64,000 nt of DNA from Atopsyche davidsoni (lineage: Eukaryota > Arthropoda > Insecta > Trichoptera > Hydrobiosidae): NCBI GenBank assembly GCA_022113835.1, contig JAILWY010000021.1, positions 1,984,001 to 2,048,000 on the forward strand, written 5' to 3'. A program made the position numbers and the translations under genes. The notes below the pieces were generated by a model. That model made no database searches, had not been told where the DNA came from, and saw only the letters and a program-made list of their open reading frames with translations. Positions 48,201-63,200 of the stretch are shown here, piece by piece (the stretch's first letter is position 1; every line of letters begins with the position of its first letter).

Positions 48201-51200
48201 TGTATTATTTTGAGACTCTATATTAGTTGTTTAATTGAACAATTTTCATATCAAACCACACCATGACTTCAAATAGAAAGTAAATAATACATTTAACACT
48301 TATGTCGATAGTTTTTGTTTTTATTCAAACAACATATTACCGATTTAGAAAACAATGCGTTTGTTTGTTCATGTTTAAGAAAAAAATCAAATCTTTCGTA
48401 AAATATCTTTTGGGATACCATCTACAATTTTATCATATTATACTGTAAAACCTCCTCTACCCCGTCATCCCTTCGACCTACTGACCTATATTCAGGGTGG
48501 ACTGATTATCTGAGTAATTGCCCTTTTATGTTTGCGTAGGACATTGAATACTAGGGTGTAAAGGCGAAAAAGCGAGAGACACAATCATAAAAACAATAAT
48601 AAATAAAATTTAAATAAGGCAGTCGGAAATTGGCAACACAAAATGATAAAACCTAAAAATATTTATATAATCATTGATTTTGAGATTTTTATTAATGTAA
48701 ATAGATTTTGTGGACAAGTAAAATTCATATTATAAAATATTTACCATATTTTTTCTAATAAGTGTTAACAAAACTTAAGATTCATTTAATTATCAATTTG
48801 ACTATCGATTTTCTATAATTTGATTAAATTTTAACACATTTAATGTATTCAAAAAAAATTGTTTGGTCTCAAAATTTTAATTATTTCACTTTATTTTAAC
48901 TTATAAATGATGATTGAAGACTGAGCGCTTTGATAAACAAGAAAAAAATAAATTGTAGTGAAAATAGTCAATTAACATTTCTAAATATATTCATCTTTAA
49001 ATCTAACCCAGGGGTGTCAAACTCAATTTTGCAGAGGGCCACATTAAAATTTAGAATGTGTCGGCGGGCCGGATTCAAATAAAAAAAATGTACTGAATTA
49101 TTATAACATTTTATTTATTTAATTATATAATATACGGCGTGTGCATAAATTTTTCGGATTTTTTCGTGAAATTGGAGCTTTATTATAAAAAAATTGGTAC
49201 AATATATTCTATTCAGGGTACTGTCCATCGTATTCCAAGCGTATTCCAGAAAGGGCATTCTGCATCGATTGAAACAAGTGGTAGTCGGAAGGGGCAAGGT
49301 CTGGGCTATATGGCGGGTGAGGCAGAACTTCCCATCCACTGTCTTCCAAATAGGTATTAACCGATTTAGCAACATGTGGCCGAGCATTGTCATGATGGAA
49401 AATTACAGACTTGTGCCTGGTCGCATATTCTGGCCGTTTTTCTGCTAATGTTTGCTTCAAACGCATCAATTGTGTCTGTAGAACTCGCCCGTGATAGTTT
49501 GGCCTGATTTCAGCAGATCATAGTGGAAGATTCAAAACCAAGGAAATTGAGTGCCACATGAATTGAAGCTGAGAGACGTCGAAAGGCGATTTTGCATTTC
49601 GGAAATCCTGCTTGAATGCCACAAAAAGAAATCATGGGGTGATGAAATCAATTCTGGTGATGAAAAATGGATTTGCTACGATAAGCTGAAGCGTAAAAAA
49701 TCATGGGGTAAGCCCGGACATGCAACAACATCGACGATCAGGCCAAATATTCATGGCGCCAAGGTCATGCTGTGTAGTTGGTGGGATCAGAAAGAAATCG
49801 TGTACTAGGAGCTTCTGAAACCAGGCGAAACTGTCAATGGGCAGCGCTACCGACAACAACTGATCAATTTGACCCATGCAGTGCTCGAAAGACCGCCGGA
49901 ATGGGACACAAGACACGAACGAATGATATTGAAGCACGACAAAGCTTTGTGCCATCGTCCAGGACACCATCAAAACGCTGAAATGGGATCTGCTACCGCA
50001 CCCGCCTTATTTACCAGACCTGGCCCCTTCCGATTTTTATTTATATGGATTGACTGAGCTACACTTGGCTAATTTTGAAAAAGTGGAAAATTGGATGATT
50101 GAACGGTTTCGGTCCGACGCGTCGTTTTATCGTCACGGTATTCCTGTACTGCCAGAGAGATAGCAAAAATGTGATGATACTTTGAATAAACTATTTTTTT
50201 TTAATTTATACACTTTTCACTGATAAAAAAAGCCGGAGACCTAGTGGCACGCCTAGTTGGACTAAATGGAAATGGAAAAAATACTCAATTCCAAAAATAT
50301 AATTATAAAGTTATTGTTTATATTTTTATGTTAAATAAATAATAAGTAGTAGTAAATAATAGTATGAAAAATCTGGTAATTGGGTCGAATTGGGGCAAAT
50401 ATGCAATGACTTATTATTTTTAATAGCAATTTTAAAATGTACATTTATAGCTAAAAATTTCAAACAACAGGTTAGAATACGAAAAATATACTGCACTAAT
50501 AGAAAAAATATATATCCCAAAAGTTAAAAAAAGTTAAATGCATTCCTAATTCTAAAGGTTTTTTTTTTCTAGTAAATTAAATATGATAAATATGAGTTTT
50601 TCCGATTGATTGGAGATTATTATGACCGATTGATTTAAGCATTTAGGTGTCTTTTTTTAAATTGGAAATAAAAGATTACACATAAACCTACGGTAAAAGA
50701 TAAGTTTAAAAATAAAATCAATTAATTTTTTAAACAAACTTTAGTTTTGAAAAATCATAATTTAATCAAATCATCTTCAAGACTTTATTTGACCTTGTAA
50801 AAGGACGGAAATTAAATAATAATCAACAAGGTAAATATACATTTTAATTTTTATAATATTCTGTAAATCAACCAGCTTTCAGCCCAGTAAAGTGATAATT
50901 AAATAAATGAAATAATGAAACGATTTCGATTTCCGAGTGAGATCCGTACTGACTGGGGCTGAAATGGGTGTATTTTCTTTCCCTGGAAGCTTTTGTCACT
51001 TTTTTGCGAAACGTGTCATCATATTTTTTTAACTATCGATTAATTTTTCTTTGTTGAAAGTTGTTTTTTTTTATAGAATATTAAAAAGGCTTTAAATTAT
51101 GCTTATATATGTTTTATTATTAAATTACCGATCTTTTTTAAGGTAAAATAAATTCTTAAAAATGTTGAAAAATAAGACTTTTCAAAGCCAAACTTTGTTA

Positions 51201-54200
51201 AAAAAAATTGTTATAATTTTTTAGCTAATCTTTTACAATAGGTTTATTGGTAATCTTTTATTTCCAATTTAAAAAAAAGACACCTAAATGCTTAGGGTTC
51301 TAGATCCATCGGTTATAATAATCTCCCAACTCCTAAACTTTAATCTGGAAAATACATATTAATCATATTAAAAGTAAATTTACAAAAGATAAAAAATCAC
51401 GTCTTTAGAAGAAAGAACGTATCTAACTTTTAACATTAAAATTTTTTCTATTGATGCCGTAAATTTTTCGCAAAAAGTTATCAAAAAGCTCAAAAATTGC
51501 TCCATCAAAGGGATCAGCCACCATAAGATACAATTTCAACAGGCTATTTTATGATTTACTGGAAAGAATTATTATTAAAAAAAATTATAACGATTAACTT
51601 ATTTTCGTTTACATTTCTCATTTTAATTAGTAGAAATTTTTTTTTTTTTTTAATAATTTTTTATTGTGTTCGGACAGGAAAATGATCGGCGGGCGCCATG
51701 GCGAGGGTTGGGGACCACCGTGTTAAAGTATAGCCTGATGCGGTTCAATAGTAGTAACGCCATCTCTTAGAAAATCCGAAAAAATTAATGCACACATCGT
51801 ATATATATATATATAATATAGGGTTGTTAAAAATCATATCAAAGTTATAAAAGAGGGTAATTATTTTGAGCTCGAGGATCCGGATACCTGACTTCTCTTG
51901 TTTTTGATAAGCTCAGTGATGTCAAGTATCGTATTCGTTGTAATTATTTTAAGAATTGATTGGAGATGTTCATTCGTAAGTCTTGTGCGATGTTTGTTCT
52001 GATTTATTTTCATGACGGAAAACATCTGCTCACATAAAAAGGTATTACCAAACATGCACAGAATGCGTGCTGCATGCTTTTTTAATTCCGGGTAGTTATC
52101 CAAACTCTTAAAATATTGTGTATAAAATGTAAGAGCGTTAACCTCTTCAAATTTTTTTTTCAAAATACTGTCTGGGCACGCGCTGCCCTTGAAATTACTT
52201 ATAAATGTAGTGTGCGCATTTTAAAACTTCCGTAGAGGAATTGAGTGAAGTCTAAAAGCTCTAAAAAACATGATTCTTCCTTCTGTGACACATTGCGTTC
52301 GCGGGCCGGATTGATACGGCCCGGGGGCCGGATACGGCCCGCGGGCCGTATCTTTGACATGACTGATCTAACCCTTTTATAATTTAAAACAAACACTATA
52401 TATGATACTTTAACATAAAAAAATATAGTTAAATTAAACACCGCTTACTGCATAAAGAAAACAAAATCTCTGATTGCATAAACACAAAACAAAGCAGAAT
52501 TCTTTAATAGTTATAAAATAGTATGATGTTAGTATTTTGTATTTTTATATTAAATATTTGATGTGTTATTTTGACTGGCAAATTGAGTGAACTTTCGACT
52601 TTAGTGGTTCTGAAACAAATTGCAATTTACGTGAAAATTTTATCCTGGGTAGGCATGAAGCTGCTATACATCAGGCCTAATATTGAAATTTCCACCTCAA
52701 TTAATTAGTATGTAATACAGGTATCAATAACCCTTATGCCGGAGTGCATCTGCATGCTAGAGAACTGCAATAGCAGTGGATAATAGACACCAATACGTAA
52801 ATTTAACGCAGGATCACATACGCGTTTGAGCACAATCATTAATTTGCATAACTAAACATCATCGCTATATTTGGAGTACCTCTATAAACATATAGTCAAA
52901 AAGGATTCATTGACAGAATAAATAAAATTTCCTACGTCCTCCGTAACTATTTTAATACCCCCTATACCAAAGGTTAAAAATTATTATACATGTTATTTCA
53001 ATCGCACAATAAATTACGATAAAATAAACAAATAATATTTCTTTCAAAGAGAATTTTAACGATATTGTTATAAAATATATATAGACAGAAATATTGGTGT
53101 TTCTTTGTCATAATACATCAGAATTATATAATAATATTGACTGATAATATCTGCAGTAAAGCTTTCATTTTTAAAAATATATATTTTTGTTTTACTTGAA
53201 ACTAACATATGCAATTCAACGATCAATCAAAATAGTAAAATTAATGAGCAGTTTTATAAAACAACATACAACAAATTACAAATTATGTTTACACTGAAAT
53301 TAAAAATAAATCTACGTTTTAATTTATTTATTAAAATACAGTTATAATTATTATGTTATTCTCTGTACACATGGGAATGAAAAGACAATAAAATAATTCA
53401 ATGGAGGATGTTTTTAAACACATATATGACTTTTGCATTTCAGGAGTGAAATTGGGGGACTTATAACACGACGTTATTATAATATTTTAAGAGTATGTTT
53501 ATTGCTAATATTATAAAATCATTAAAACCCCTAACAAACTTAACATTAAAAGTTGAAACGATATTCAATTATCATTATGGCTTTAGGCAAACCCTATCCG
53601 AAAATTTTACAACATAAAGCGGTGGTGATACTCAATTTTTTTTTTAAATTTGCGTTTTATAATTCAACGCTAACAAAGAAGCCTGCACAATAACTCAAAA
53701 AGAAAGAATTCACGCTGAAATGTGTTTATAAGCCTTCTTTTTTTCAATTAAAATACAGGGTCGGCGGCATTAATGATAATTCAACACGAAAATGTTTTTT
53801 TGTGACACCTTTATTGTTTGCCAAACCCTTCGTTTGGCATGTAAATAATTACGGAGCTAATGTTCCCAGAAGGGCCGAGTTCAGAGGAGGTCCCCCTCCG
53901 TCCTTGCGTAACTCAAAATCCCCCCAGACTTCTACTTTCAAGCCGCCAAAAAAGAGCGAAGACAATAAGAATAGAAATGCTAATGAAGATTAATGACAAA
54001 TAATACATAATCCTTGCAAAGGGAATGTGAGCCGTCAGTTTTTCCCATCAAACAGCCGTTAGAACGAGAGATTAGATGGTCTCAGTATATTTTTTTAGCT
54101 ATCGACACAGCTAGTGATAACGATACTGTTGATAATAAAGCTCAGAAGAAATACTGGGAAATTCCGATTTACTAATCTTTAACTGCATTATGAATGACTC

Positions 54201-57200
54201 AGTCATTATTTTATGCTTTAAGATATGTTTTCAATTAGATGGTATCTATTTGTTATTTTAAAAGTCGATATGACTTAATAATAATAATGCTTGAACGTAT
54301 TTTTTGAAAATTCAAGCTTGGGTAATCTTTGATTATATTAAAAAAACGTTAATAATTAAATATTATTTTTTGAAAGATTGATGATATTTAATATGGTGTT
54401 TATGTGCCTAACGTCAATCAGTGTAACAGAAACCATGCATTACTATACAAAATATCTAAAATTATCAGACGAGATATTAATTTTCAAAATCTAAATATAG
54501 ATATATCAATTAAGAATATAACAAACTGAAATAAGAATCCAATATTTATTTTGTTTTGTTTTCAGTTATATATTTCCAAGCATGTGCTTGGATTTATTTC
54601 ATCCGATTTTTGCTGAGACCTTTTGTGCGTCTACCCAGAGAGTCTCATCTTTTAGAAAACGGATTCGACTCACGCCAAGAGTGTTCCATTATTCCCCCCT
54701 TCTTAGTCAATCAATAAGGAATGCTATTTCTTATTTTTCGTTTGACCACAGCCTTATAAGCTGCAACAGTAAAAAAAAAACTTTTGGCACAAATATAGCA
54801 TACTAACAATATTTAAAAAAATAATAATAACAATATAATTAAAAGACTGTATCGATCGAATCTGTAGCATTCAAAGGGGATAAAACCGTTTAAATATCCA
54901 GAAGCGTGTTGATTGTCTCAGGGGTAACAAAAAAGTTACTTAACAGTGTGAAGATTGTGACAAACAAAAAAACACTGTTTGACTGGAGCTTTTGTGTTGA
55001 ATTTTTCATCATTTCCTTGCGCTACATGCGCCAGTTTTTTTTCTTTAAATTATCAACGTTTTAAAACTTACTGTGCTACTTTGATAATGTAGATTTGTTT
55101 GTTTAAAAAAACCAATATAGATAAGAAAAGGTATCACATAGTTTGTAAGGATGCAACAAATACATATTTACATCTCTGAGAAAAGATATGTAAAGGGACA
55201 CACATGTTTTTAAATCAATATACTAGGTACTAATTTTGACTTTGATTTGAAGTATTTCTAATGTGGCTCTAATGTTAAATAGTCATGTTTTAAATTTCTT
55301 ATTTAGAAAAGGTTTTCCGATAGTTGCAATAATAAATCCAATGTACAAAAACTTGTTTAATTTATCAAAGCCGTTATTCTTTTCGCGGTATTCCGTATAA
55401 CCTGAAGTTTTATAACCCGTGCAGGCATTTTTACACAACCTTGATGTATTTTTCAGTTCCTTGGGCGGGGGCGCTGAAAGCCTTCCCCGGGCGGCGCCGA
55501 GGGCGAGGGTCGCGGAACTACTCCACTGGATTTCTCCCACATTTAAACTTCGCGCGCATTTCAAGTAAGTAAGTTTGCGGATTTCGAGTTTCCCTCGGCG
55601 GTGAACAAAAAAACAGCCGTGTCTACACTTAAGGCCGTAAAGCCTCGAATATCATTTATCAACGGTTATTATTAAATTTTTTAAATATATCCGTAATTTT
55701 CATCAATACTTAAGCTATAGATTCACTATTGAAATGACTAAAAAGATCAACGAATTTTTTTCATGACACCGGTGGGATTATGACCCACATCTTTTCGTTA
55801 TTTTTTCGCGCTAAGTAAAATTATAAATATTTTTTTAGTGCTGTAAACACATACATCAAGATAGACACAGCCGTTGAATGCTTCCCACTACTGGCATCCA
55901 TTTCATAGATGTGGATATAGATTAAAAAATGGTTAAAAAAATATCATGGTAAATTTACTTCAAATTTATATTAATATGTATACTTTCAGAATATTAAGTA
56001 AGAGAAATTATTATTTTTAATTTTTTTTAATTCTGGTTTCTATTTGCCAACGTTTAACTCATTGGAGTAAAAAAATAAACGTTTTTTTGATATTTTAATA
56101 AATAAATGTTGATACCTTATCTACTAATGGTAATGAGAAAAACATTGAATCCGTGGTATATGAACATCGTCATTCTGTTCAATCTGCTTCTTACGTTATA
56201 TAATTTACCCGTAACGCTTCAACGAGTTAATTTTGGAGGCTTTGCGGGTAAACACTACAGGAACGATTGAATCAGGTGAGCTAGCCTGTGTCCACAGCAC
56301 GGCCACAATCGCTATGGATTTCTATGGAAACAGCACGCTCCAGTGCAAGGCTTATTCGCCCAAGCCTGATTACAGCACACGAACTTTCAAACACTATGAG
56401 ATAGACGCACAAATATCAATCAAACCCAGATGTATCTCGAGGAACTGCTTTCATTGACTACGTAATAACGTTGTTTTCGGTTTAGAGTACAATTAACTCA
56501 GTTAATTTATTTTCATTTAGTGCCTAATAATAATATGTTTTGCTTTTTTCAAAAAACTTGTAATAAAATAAATAACATAACAGTCTTATTGTTTTGTTTT
56601 CTTAGATTTTTAAGTATAAATTTTTACCACAAAGCATGTATTTTCAAAGGAGGCAATCTATATTTCCATAAGAGCTTAAATTCATCTAGCAGGATTCTAA
56701 CCCGGGTCCCGGTAGTTAGTAGATAATGCGTTAATTTCTGAAGGAAGGATTCCAGATAGTGAAATCTGTCATTTGGCTTTATGTATTTCTTTAAAAAATT
56801 TCCCCACCAGCATTTCTTTTTATAAAGAGCTGTAAAATATTTTTATATCACAGAGTTTTTATTGTTCGTATTCTACGAATTTTCAACTCGTAGACAAGAG
56901 ATTTTGTCGAGGAAATCTGGGCTCTAGAACAGCTGAGAGTGTCTTGCAGAACATTTTATAATATATGAAACTCGCAGCGTATACGGACGCTATTTAAAGT
57001 TTGCATATTGACACGTTGAGCGGTGTTATTTTAAGCTTGCAAACAAGATTTAGCGCTCAAATTTATATAGCAGTACAAAAATATACTTGCATATAGTAAT
57101 AATGTGAGAATCATAGACGACACATCATGATTTAGAAATCAAAGTGGTAACATAAACTGAAGTCTTACTTTACCAGGATTTCGAAAATATTTAAGAAATA

Positions 57201-60200
57201 AAATTTGTATAAATAGTCAGAAGATGATGCAGATTCAAAGAATGTGATTGTTCGAGTATTATTTGCTTTTTTTTTAATAAAAATATTATAACGTCAGTTT
57301 TCATGTGAAATGTATTGTTTGATGTAAGTTTATTGTATTTTACACCTAACTAATTGCTTGTAATATATAAACACATAATTTCAAAATATTTACAAAACAA
57401 AGCAGCTATGTAAATAGACTGTAATCAAGGAGAAAGTTTAAATAAGATTTTCATATATTTTCAAACTTGTGCAGGCTTCTAATACGTTTCCAAAATGATA
57501 GTTTCGCGGAACTTCAATGTATAAACTAGAACCTAGTTACTACCTTACAATACCCCAGTACTTACAAACAACTTAGGAAGAACCTTCAGAAATTAAATTA
57601 CTTGTAATTTAATTTCAGTTCGATGAAGCCTTGCTGGAAGTCTGATTTGATTAAGTATTAATTAAGAGAGATGAAAATGTAAATGCTTTTTAACGACGAG
57701 TTTTTGTGCTGAAAATTGATGTTTTGTCATATGTCAATACATTCACACCATAATAGTTTTTTTTCATTGTAAATTTTTTTTACTCAAGTTTGAATGATCA
57801 ATATAATTAATTATTTTTGTGTTCCATAAAGTACATTCTATACTGCACTTCATTGTCTATACAATGATGAATTGGTATACTTTCAGCAAAAAGCTCCATT
57901 TCCAGACTATTCTATAATATAATACGCAAGGCCATGAATTAGTCCATGCGCAGCCATGCGAAGTAGATGGATTTCAAACAAGTGAGTTAGTTATCCTTTG
58001 TAATGAATATGATTAGCCAAATAATAAGTGAATTTCAACAAACAACTTATGACTTATTTAATCTAAAATTGTTTAGATTGTACGCTCAGCGGTTAGACCG
58101 TGGACTCTTGATAGAGAGGTTTCCATATCGATATCTGCCCTGATAGGTGAACGCCTGTTTTAATTTAATTGAAGATATATCAAAACTCAATACAAAAAAA
58201 TATGCTTATTTTCAACTGACGTTACTAGTAAAAATCATACTTTAAATACTCTTTGTCAGAAGTTGAAATACTACCCACTGAAACTGTATTTATAAACCAA
58301 GATAAAAATATACTTTACATAACTCCGCAATTACTAATAACTCCCCAGGAAATATTTTAAGAGGGATCATAAGCTTCGCAATAATTTTAATAAGTTAATA
58401 ACTCGTTTAAAACGGTTAAGTAATAAGTATAAATGTGAATACTGTTTAGGATGTCAACATGGCCCGACGAGTAATTTTAATTTACTTAACTTTAATGAGA
58501 ACAGAATCCCTCACCGCAGGACGGGATATTTGCACAAGCGTATTTATACTCGAGGTTTTGGGTATTCAACTTTATGGCGTGCACGCCATGGTGTCCATTT
58601 ACGTCGCTTCATAAGCCATGGGATATAATTCAGTGTAATTAATGAATCGGAATAACTTTAATCTGCGTTAAAGCAGATTATGTTACGTTTCTTAAAATCA
58701 TCAATAAAACCACTTTAGAGAAAGATTTATCTCTGGAATATAAGCTGCATACAAAAAAACCTCATTAATATTTTAAGATTTAATAATCAAGTCTAACCTT
58801 GGGTGAGTTAAGTTTGCTTTCAATTATATTTTCAGGGAAAAGCAGTCATATTATGTTTAGTTTTTCTTTAATAGGTACAGAGTTTGTTTACCTGCACATC
58901 TACTTGTTTTATTTATCTTCTTATATATTTGCGGCCATCGAGATCCATGACCACTATGAAATGTTATGAAAGATACTAGCCTTTCTTGATTTAATAAAAT
59001 CAAATCTACTCGTTAGTTATTAATATTAAAGATCTTTAAGGCGGATGCTTGTGTAAAGAGATGGAGAACTATAGCGGAAAGACAAAACATCTTGTCAAAC
59101 CGTGACCTCCAAAATACAAGAAATCGAATATAACTACTTGCATTGAAAACTTTTTAAGCTCATTCATGACCCTTATAAAGAATAATAAAATAAAAAAGGC
59201 GAGTGTATAAAAGGGTTTTTCTGAACACTTTAAGGGCGTGCTAAATTTATTATACATTACTTTATCGTTTATAGTTTAGAGAGGTGAAGGTAGTTTAGAG
59301 TACAAAGGTTATGGTTTACAGCACAGGTTAAAGTTTATATGGGGAGGTCATGTGGTATATGGCAACTTCAGACAAAGGGGGGAGTACATTATTTATTTTC
59401 AAACATTATACTAGAGTATACTGCCGATATAAAGCACACATCAATGTATATTTTTATAAGAAACCTTTATAAGTGCACACATAATAAGGAATGTTTACTT
59501 CGACTTTATAACTTGAAATGCCGCGGAGGAAGAGATATAAAAATAGTTTGATGAAAAAATGATTAAAAAAAAAAATCTTATAATATTTCTAACACATAAT
59601 AACGTAGTGAATAATTTAATGATACCAGAGGGTTGAGTTTTTAAACACCAGCAAGTCAAAAAACAATGTAAAACAATGCATAACCATGATGTTTTTTTTT
59701 TAAATTCAACTAATCCAAGAATCCAAAATATTATTTTTAAATAAAAGATGTTTATATTAACGTACTCACAAGTTATTGTATAAAGTACACTATCAAATCC
59801 AGAAACCTCTAAATATTAAATAGAAAAATACTGAAGTAAAAACGTTTTGTGAAATAATTTTTGTATATATAGATGTCGATTACGCGTTTCTGCTATATTT
59901 CGTACGTACATCGAAATACTTTTAAGTTATAGTACATATATCTGGATATCCTTATTATTTTCAATAAATATCACTTCAAGTAGTTTTAGTATGATCAATT
60001 TAATATTTACTTTCAGTGAGTGTTACGTTTGTATTGAGCTAATAATACCAATAAATATGCACGAACTCCATTTGATATTACATAGAGAGGGCGAGTTACC
60101 AGGGCGTATCCAATATTTGGGCCAGGTGTTCAAACAGCACGCACTCTAGTGGCTATAACATGGAGGTTAGCCTTTGAACTTCCGAGAGGAGGGCACTTCG

Positions 60201-63200
60201 GGAGGGTTCCCACATCCGGGGCGGAGGGCCCTGGGGCCTCATCCACGTCCCTCACGGCGGAGACATCGAGCCAAACTTCAGTGTAAGGTCTGTTTTTGTC
60301 TGCTGCTTCGTACTGCAGCGGAAAAATGGAGTAAATCCTTTAACCGAGTTTAATGGGCGATTCCCACGTGTGTATTTTCACCTTGACTTGCACTTAAATT
60401 CTAAAAGGTAAATGGACGCAGCGGCTAATAAATGACTGCAATTATGTAATGCATAACCTTTAAAATGAATTTTTAATTTTGTAATCAAAATTGAATGAGA
60501 CGTGTATAAAGTTAATTTATTATGTGATAAGTATGAAATTAAATTTTCAATAAACACGTTTACTTTGTTTATAATAATATGTGTAGCGCCACTGAAAATA
60601 TAAAGAACATTCATATTATAGGACCAGGAATTTCTAAAATAATACTTAAGTCTCATTTTTAAAAAGCAAGATTTTTGAGTGTTTGAATCTAGGTTAATTT
60701 ATTTACGTCTTAAAAATTCGATAAATAAAAGTAAGTCTCCGAAAAAAATATCTGATTATTTTTAATTTATATCGATACACACAACTATTTGCCTGGTCAT
60801 CTATTCAGTGACTATTGATTATAAAACATGAGTGGAGCGTTAAATATCATCTAATAAGGATTATCTAATTCCAATTAAATATTCAATCATTTCGCATTTT
60901 GTTGTTGATACAATTTTGTATGGGTATCGATCATACATGAAACAATAAGATAAATTCTTGAAAATTTTATCTTGATTCAATAATTTTTAAAAGATATTAA
61001 CCTCAAAAATATCTAAAAGAAATGCCAAATATTATTGCGCTAAAAAAATACATTTCTACAATAAAAACAGATACTGCTTTTCATTAAACAATTATGTGCT
61101 TTATCAGCTCTATATTAAGCTGCATAAGAAAAACCCCCCCGAATTACAAAAGCAACTATCCACAAAAGCACGACTTAATTCAGAAGTGACGCTTTCATAG
61201 AAAGCATGTCAGCCTTTTTGGCGGCAGTTGATACAGCGTCTTTGTCTTTGTTCTCTGCAGTGATATTATATTCCCAGCTGGGGTTTCCGAGGTCCCCAAA
61301 ACACACCCTACGTGGACTCATTACCAGCACCAGGTCTGACGCAGCTCGGAGCGGGCGAGCCTTACACCCCGATCCCTGAATATCCAAATACCGACTTGAT
61401 TGTGGGTCACGGATGTTATTTGCCTTTCGTGCCTCTCAAATGTGCATAAATACATTGCATTCCTTAAAGTTTGGAATAAAAATAATATATATTTTGATTT
61501 CGTCTCATAGAAAAAACGCTGTTACCTGTCGTTTTACAGAGCTTTTGTGCCTCTTAAAATTGTTTTTTATCTGTGTATATTTGTGTGTTAAATACGGGTT
61601 CCTCAAATATCTACTAATTGTTTCATAAAAATTATATAATTTAATTTTAAAAAATGCTAAAAAAAAAGCAATGTTGTTTATAATCAAATTAAATTGTATT
61701 ATTTTAAAATTTGTTATTTTAATATACTCCAAAATATTTTTTTAAGTAATGGAATAGAGTGAAATATTATTTTTCCATTTCTTTTAATCTAAGATATTCG
61801 ATCCTAAGGGTACAGGCGATATCTGACAATATTCTCAGAGCGAAGATTTTCAAATCCACGGACTTTATTTGAAAGTTTTATTATACAAAAATATTTAGAT
61901 AATCTTTGAATAATTTGCCACTCTTTCTATCGTTCGTGAAATATATTCGAGTAATAGTTTTTTTATTCGAGGTGTATTTCAGAATATGGGGAGGTCTTTT
62001 ACATGTTTTACTGTTATAGCGGTGGATACGTGGCTAGATTTATCGCTACTTGCAATAATTTCGGTGGGTTACGAATAGCTCTATCGATATAACTGCAGAT
62101 TGTCGATATTTTGGCGATAAGAACTTCCATCTGCGCGGGCTGGCTCCAGCCCTTGGGAGAGTGTATACGAGGGGGTGAAAATCGATAAAGAAAAAAGTTA
62201 TTCGGTGTCTAGAAAGCAGGCGAATTAAAGAACTTTGATTTGAATACTTTTACTATCTCCGGAAAAAAGAGAAAGTCTTTTTATGTGCTTTTAAAAGTTA
62301 ATTTTCTTGAAAATATGCTTTAACTTTTCCGTACATACAAAACAAAAGAAAAAAAAACACTTGATTTATAAAGATTTAATAATAATGTTTGAACTAAGGG
62401 ATCCAAGATTTTCTACTATTTTTTTTACAAGTCTCAACAAGGATTCGAGGCTACTCCTCCAGGATCCCGTAGCCTGGCGCCTTACTCCTTTCAACATTGT
62501 TCAAAACGCAATTTAAATTAGCAGAGAAGCGGAATTTGCTTAATATATCACGTTTCGTTCCAAATCATCACGTGCGAAGTGAAATTTCTGTATTTAAGTA
62601 CAGATATTAAAATTATCACATACGGACCATGAGTTTCTGTATTCAGTGTTGGATAGGTATTCAGTGATTATTATTTATATTATTGATTATATTATATGTA
62701 CAAAACAGAAGAAGAAAAAAATCAAGTGCAGCTGAAGCAAACCTTCGCACGCAACGTTTTCATTCTCACTGATAATAATTATATTGTACTTATCTGTTTC
62801 ATGATTTCAAAATGGGAAAATAATTTTTAAGTAATATAACATAAAATTATGGCTTTTAAAAATACGTCTCTAAAATGAATTTTTCCGCAAATAAATTATA
62901 AATTATGTGCCAACAAATTCTCAATAACTATTGATAAAACCTACAACCAAAAGTCAGGCTAAATTAATACATAAAGTTGTTTCATGTGCTTGATACATAA
63001 AACCCCAGAGTAAATAAATTCGTCTAGGAAAATATTATATCTGTGTATCTAAAAGCTCAACATGTACAAATCTTATTTTACGAGCTTACTACTTGGAAAT
63101 GAGACGTTGTAGAGGTTACTGTTAGGCTTTTCATAGAAATCAGAAATACTGGATATTGGAGCCTTAAGCTCATCGGATTAAGTCAGCCTGAGGCGGAAAC

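Larger units (their letters stand above)
49009..52365 (-). mobile_element. hAT transposon (3.36 kb) with nested insertions
   Basis: Left end CAGGGGTGTCAAACTC and right end, reverse-complemented, CAGTCATGTCAAAGATACGG share the hAT-type CAG...TGTCAAA terminus, with GGGCCGG-rich subterminal repeats at both ends. The 8-bp target duplication is exact. The minus strand keeps the transposase C-terminus (51861-52163). Inside lie two mariner fragments (49136-50225) and an inverted-repeat segment (50611-51330), so much of the original transposase has been lost or replaced. Confidence 0.92.

Noticed and set aside
51690..51725. Right end of another hAT element (GGTTGGGGACCACCGTG)
   Set aside because: Looks like a hAT-type terminus, but I found no matching left end or target duplication.
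58083..58145. Functional tRNA gene
   Set aside because: The D-arm is good, but the anticodon and T arms do not pair properly.
61175..61387. 70-aa minus-strand frame in a GC-rich patch, considered as an alternative receptor exon
   Set aside because: No transmembrane segment, no receptor motif, and the phase does not fit the TM1-TM2 junction.
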